A DNA stretch of 64,000 nt from Streptomyces sp. NBC_00683 (GTDB taxonomy: Bacteria > Actinomycetota > Actinomycetes > Streptomycetales > Streptomycetaceae): the NCBI RefSeq assembly GCF_036226745.1, contig NZ_CP109013.1:7626001-7690000 (forward strand), given 5' to 3'. The notes under the pieces were generated by a model. It did not search any database. It was not told where the DNA came from and saw nothing but the letters and a program-made list of their open reading frames with translations. A program made the position numbers and the translations under genes. Shown here one piece after another: positions 60,543 through 64,000 of this stretch (positions within the stretch are counted from its first letter, which is position 1; the number at the start of each line of letters is the position of its first letter).

Positions 60543-61582
60543 GCGGCCACCGTGCTTGCCTCGCTGTGCACATGCCCCGCGTGTTCGTGGATGTCCTCGC
60601 GGGACGTCACGCCGGTGAGCACGCCGTCCGCGTCGACCCGTGCGACCAGGCCGCTCGGCGCGGCGATCGACTCGTTGAGCGCCGAGAGCAGCGAGTCCGT
60701 GTCCCGCAGCGAGCGGACCGGTGTCTCCGCGTCCGTCTCGGTGTCGCGCCAGGCCAGCGGCTTGCGGGCGGCGTCGAGGGCCAACTGCCAGCGGGTGCCT
60801 TCGGGGGCGGGCCCCTGCGGGACCGCAGCGAGCGTCGTGAGGGACAGCAGCTTCAGACCGCGCTCGGCGCCCAGGAAATCCGCGACGAACGCGTCCGAGG
60901 GGCGGGCCAGGAGTTCGGCGGGGGCGGCGCACTGGACGAGGTGGCCGCCGGTGCGGAAGACGGCTATGCGGTCGCCGAGCCGTACGGCCTCGTCGATGTC
61001 GTGTGTGACGAAGACGATGGTCTTGTTCAACTCCTTCTGAAGACGGAGGAGTTCGTCCTGGAGCTGGGTGCGGACCACGGGGTCGACGGCGCCGAACGGC
61101 TCGTCCATCAGGAGCACCGGCGGGTCCGCGGCGAGCGCGCGGGCCACGCCGACGCGCTGCTGCTGGCCGCCGGAGAGCTGGTGCGGGTAGCGCTTCCCGG
61201 CGTCGGCGGAGAGGCCGACCGTCTCCAGGAGCTCCGCCGCCCGCGCCCGCGCCTTCCTGCGGCCCCAGCCGAGCAGGAGCGGCACGGTCGCGATGTTGTC
61301 CAGGACTGTGCGGTGCGGGAAGAGCCCGGACTGCTGGATGACGTAGCCGATGGAGCGGCGCAGCTCGGCGGCGTCCTGCTCCAGGACGTCCTTGCCGTTG
61401 ACCCGGATCGTCCCGGAGGTCGGATCGACCATCCGGTTGATCATGCGGAGCGTCGTCGTCTTGCCGCAACCGGAAGATCCGACGAGGACGGTCACGCCCC
61501 CCTCCGGCATCTCAAGGGTGAGGTCGTGCACCGCGGTTGTGCCGTTCGGGAAGCGCTTGTGGACCTTGTCGAATTGGATCAT
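60539..61582 (-). CDS. Betaine-type ABC ATPase with C-terminal regulatory region
   Basis: 347 residues. Walker [10 protein letters not shown] (about 36-44), Q-loop IQQSGLFPH, signature LSGGQQQRV, Walker [15 protein letters not shown]-loop VTHDIDEA. After about residue 245 comes a CBS-like tail ending in [15 protein letters not shown]. In OpuA-type systems CBS domains sense ionic strength; here only a partial match can be seen. First gene of a five-gene operon. ATG 61582 with AAGGG eight bases before; a start at 61606 is also in frame. Confidence 0.92.
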   Translation of the reverse strand: MIQFDKVHKRFPNGTTAVHDLTLEMPEGGVTVLVGSSGCGKTTTLRMINRMVDPTSGTIRVNGKDVLEQDAAELRRSIGYVIQQSGLFPHRTVLDNIATVPLLLGWGRRKARARAAELLETVGLSADAGKRYPHQLSGGQQQRVGVARALAADPPVLLMDEPFGAVDPVVRTQLQDELLRLQKELNKTIVFVTHDIDEAVRLGDRIAVFRTGGHLVQCAAPAELLARPSDAFVADFLGAERGLKLLSLTTLAAVPQGPAPEGTRWQLALDAARKPLAWRDTETDAETPVRSLRDTDSLLSALNESIAAPSGLVARVDADGVLTGVTSREDIHEHAGHVHSEASTVAA

Positions 61583-61600
61583 GAGGAGTCCCTTGCCCGG

Positions 61601-61618
61601 CTGCATATCATCATGCAG
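61601..61618. promoter_or_regulatory. Candidate operator in the importer/lyase divergent promoter
   Basis: CTGCAT-ATCATC-ATGCAG, perfect 6-bp arms with a 6-base spacer, 18 bases upstream of the ATPase start. The intergenic region is 151 bases (61583-61733), so one site could control both directions. No regulator gene is adjacent. Confidence 0.5.
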
Positions 61619-61733
61619 AGTTCTCGGTGACTGAATAGATTGTCAATAGGTCGTCGCCGCTCAGGCGTAAATCCCTGGTTACAAGTGGTCGTAGGGCAAG
61701 ACGGAGCGCCTGATTGAGGAGGAATCACCACTG

Positions 61734-63296
61734 ATGTCGTCTCAAATCGTGGACGGGGTCGCCGGCGACAGCGGCGCGATCGTCGTCCTGGACGGCCGCC
61801 GACTGATGGTCGCAGATGTCGTACGCCTGGCCGAATCCGCCGCAAAACCTGTTCCGGCAACCGACGGGATGAAGCGCGTGGAGGCCTCGTGGGACGCCGC
61901 GCGGGAGATCGCCTCGTGGGGTCGCGTCTACGGTCGCTCCACCGGCGTGGGTGCTAACCGGAATGAATCCGTGCCCACGGAGGCGGCCGCCGACCACGGC
62001 CTGCGGCTCCTGCGCAGCCATGCCGGAGCGATCGGCGAGGAGCTCCCCGCACGGCAGGTCCGCGCCATGCTCGCGGTCCGCGCCAACCAGCTGCTCGCGG
62101 GGGGCGCCGGCCTGCGCCCGACCGTCGTCACGGCGCTCTGCGAGGCCCTGGAGACGGGCGCCTACCCGAGGGTCAACGAATTCGGCTCGGTCGGCACCGG
62201 TGACATTGCCGCGCTCGCACAGATGGGCCTCGCGCTGGCGGGTGAGCACCCCTGGCAGGGAGCGGGGGCGGCACCCGACCCGCAGCCCCTCGACAACAAC
62301 GACGCCCTCGCCCTGATCAGCAGTAACGCCCTCACCCTCGGCCAGTCCGCGCTCGCCGTGCACGAGCTGCGTGGTCTGATCGCGGCCACCCAGGTGGTGG
62401 CGGCGCTGTCCCTGATGGCGATCGACGGTTCGTACGAGGCGTACGCGCTGCCCGTGCACGAGGCGCGGCGGCACGCCGGTTCGTACGCGGTCGCGGAACG
62501 GATGCGGCAGTTGCTCGGCGCACCCGACCGCCCCACGCCGCCGCTCGGCCGGATCCAGGACCCGTACGGACTCCGCTGCGTGCCGCAGATCCACGGTCCC
62601 GCGCACGACGCGGCGGACGCGCTCGAAGACGTCCTCGCGGTCGAGATCAACGCGGCGGCCGAGAATCCGCTGATCTCGGCGGCCGACATGGCGGCGTACC
62701 ACCATGGCGGCTTCTACCTCGCTCAACTCGCCCTGTCGCTCGACCATTTCAGGCTGGCGGTGACGCAGGTGGCGCGCCTGTCGACCTCGCGCCTCTCGAC
62801 GCTGAACGAACCGGGCTTCACCCGCTTGCGGCCGTTCCTCGCGGACGGCGAACCGGCGTCGTCGGGCGTGATGATCCTCGAATACGCGGCCGGGGCGGCG
62901 CTCGGCGACCTGCGGGCCTTCTCCGCACCCGCGTCGCTCGGCCACGCGGTCCTTTCGCGGGGCGTCGAGGAGCAGGCCAGCTTCGCCTCGCTGGCGGCGC
63001 GCCAGACGCTGCGGGCGTGCGAGGCGTACCGGCTCGTCGTGGGCTGTGAACTCGTCGCGGCTATCAGGGCGTTGCGGCAGCGTGACATGCGACTCGACCC
63101 GGAGCTGCCGGTGGGCCGTGCCTTCGAGCTGGCGGACTCGGTGCTCGACGCCGAGCTGGCCGACCGGCCGTTGACGGACGATGTGACGAAGGCGGCCGGG
63201 CTGCTCGACCGGTTCACGGAGCTGTGGCTGGACCTCGGGTCCGAGAGTGCAACGGCGTTCGACGGCAGGGGTGTTGTGGGAGGACGCTCTGACTGA
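61734..63296 (+). CDS. Histidine/aromatic ammonia-lyase homologue without an MIO triad
   Basis: 520 residues of the HAL/PAL fold from ATG 61734 (GAGGAGGAA about ten bases before). Family landmarks: VYGRSTGVGAN (Tyr66), RSHAGAIGE (His96), DPYGLRCVPQIHG (Tyr278, Arg281), AAENPLI, and a late Glu at 412/413 in GVEEQAS. At the cofactor loop it has GSVGTGDIAAL (151-161) where true ammonia-lyases have GSVGASGDLAPL: the loop is one residue shorter and Ala-Ser-Gly is replaced by Gly-Thr-Gly, so an MIO group should not form. The Asn that follows in LALLNG is also changed (LALISSN). It is divergent from a quaternary-amine importer, which suggests an elimination on a substrate whose leaving group is already charged. 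Confidence 0.88.
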   Translation: MSSQIVDGVAGDSGAIVVLDGRRLMVADVVRLAESAAKPVPATDGMKRVEASWDAAREIASWGRVYGRSTGVGANRNESVPTEAAADHGLRLLRSHAGAIGEELPARQVRAMLAVRANQLLAGGAGLRPTVVTALCEALETGAYPRVNEFGSVGTGDIAALAQMGLALAGEHPWQGAGAAPDPQPLDNNDALALISSNALTLGQSALAVHELRGLIAATQVVAALSLMAIDGSYEAYALPVHEARRHAGSYAVAERMRQLLGAPDRPTPPLGRIQDPYGLRCVPQIHGPAHDAADALEDVLAVEINAAAENPLISAADMAAYHHGGFYLAQLALSLDHFRLAVTQVARLSTSRLSTLNEPGFTRLRPFLADGEPASSGVMILEYAAGAALGDLRAFSAPASLGHAVLSRGVEEQASFASLAARQTLRACEAYRLVVGCELVAAIRALRQRDMRLDPELPVGRAFELADSVLDAELADRPLTDDVTKAAGLLDRFTELWLDLGSESATAFDGRGVVGGRSD

Positions 63297-63391
63297 AAGC
63301 CCTGCGGCGCGAGTGCACGGTGCTCCCCCAGGACCAGCTGCTCGCGCCCACGCAGCGGAGGTCCTCCTCTGACCTTTCGGCGGCTGCGCGG

Positions 63392-63697
63392 AATCCGGCG
63401 GCAACGGAGATCGCTGTCCGGATTCACCTGCGTCGCAACGACGAGTGCCTGGCCGCACAAGCCCACTGCCTTCGACTTCCAGCCACCGAGGGCCACTCCT
63501 GGCGCCTGACGGTCGACGGCGCACGCTCCACCCGTATCCCCGCGCCTGACACGACGCCTGTCGCCGCTGCCGACGAGGGCCCGAACGCGGCTGGCGTCTC
63601 CGTCCGCGGCACGGCCAGTGAGCTGGTCCTCTTCGTGTGCGACCGCATCCCGGCGGACTCACTGCAGATCGACGGAGACGCAGGCCTGTTCGACCTG
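63392..63697 (+). pseudogene. Remnant of an MDMPI-type (mycothiol-dependent maleylpyruvate isomerase) C-terminal domain
   Basis: In one frame: LRLPATEGHSWRLTVDGARS, then GVSVRGTASELVLFVCDRIPADSLQIDGDAGLFDL, the pattern of MDMPI C-terminal domains. The N-terminal DinB-like catalytic half is missing and no stop follows; the frame runs on as Arg-rich text to the right edge. There is no start with a ribosome site; a GTG near 63320 is the only candidate. 63698-64000 holds no gene I can support on either strand. Confidence 0.55.
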
Positions 63698-64000
63698 TCC
63701 GCGCCTGGGAGCCGGAGGTGTAGGACAGGGCGTCGTGCCACCGCCCGCATCGAGGGCAAGCCTCCGGTGAACGGCCTCAACTCGGGTCCCCTGAAAGCGA
63801 TTTCCGGTCAGGACGCTGGATGCCTCGGACCGGATCGGCCGACGGGTCCGGGGCAGCGTGCCGGTACCAGGTTCCGGGTCGGGGTCGACGCCCTGGCCGT
63901 GCTCGCGTGCTCGACAGCGCAGCGGACATTGCCGTGCCGGGATCTGCGAGTGACGTCGCGTCGGGCGACCGTCAATTCGGGGCCGTTCCACGGGCCGACG

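Overview
The window is high-GC actinobacterial DNA with GC-rich third codon positions, GTG/TTG starts, Tat signals, many two-gene divergons and dense family-level matches to Streptomyces proteins. I read it as Streptomyces chromosome (or a very close relative). No rRNA, tRNA or CRISPR array was recognised.

Layout. 1-6.3 kb: cell-envelope and housekeeping genes: the MurT/GatD lipid II amidation pair (GatD cut by the left edge), peptide deformylase, a TetR/acyl-CoA dehydrogenase divergon, and an XRE-cupin/GNAT/glutathione peroxidase operon. 6.4-20.4 kb: membrane and metabolic genes (DUF7144, ClC channel, DUF2252, DUF389, GH15), DUF6011, TesB thioesterase, a large Ski2-like helicase, a YdjM-type membrane hydrolase, ATP-dependent DNA ligase and NDH-2. 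20.5-34.3 kb: an asymmetric heterodimeric ABC exporter, a Tat-exported GH109-like protein, a MarR gene followed by a 980-residue flavin/Fe-S oxidoreductase and divergent from a third ABC exporter, an unknown protein, a candidate 19-residue membrane peptide, a flavin monooxygenase and YjbQ. 34.3-41.2 kb: a plastic accessory island. It has a DUF6357-like gene, a 1.3-kb element bounded by near-perfect IS630-type ends that holds a P-loop kinase gene beside a wrecked transposase, an orphan unknown gene, an SMI1/KNR4 protein, an IS5-like remnant and a DUF4246 putative oxygenase. 41.4-47.5 kb: DUF4232 lipoprotein, PASTA-less Ser/Thr kinase with a PQQ-type sensor, VOC protein, acyl-CoA oxidase-like enzyme. 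47.6-51.4 kb: the 2-methylisoborneol operon, encapsulin (EshA type)-mibA-mibB. 52.2-55.9 kb: a SigB/SigF-type sigma factor, SpoIIE-type phosphatase, MarR regulator and STAS protein, a stress-signalling cluster without its anti-sigma kinase. 56-64 kb: a secreted transglycosylase with no good start codon, then a five-gene operon (quaternary-amine ABC importer plus NCS1 permease) divergent from a histidine-ammonia-lyase homologue that lacks the MIO triad, then the remnant of an MDMPI-type domain.

Most interesting points: the MIO-less lyase paired with a betaine-type importer, which suggests uptake and cleavage of a histidine betaine or similar compound; the kinase gene riding between IS630-type ends; the 19-residue hydrophobic peptide with an ideal ribosome site and a strong terminator; the 39-bp tandem repeat that copies the stop codon of the oxidoreductase four times in frame; and a shared 14-bp motif linking the sigma factor and MarR/STAS promoters.
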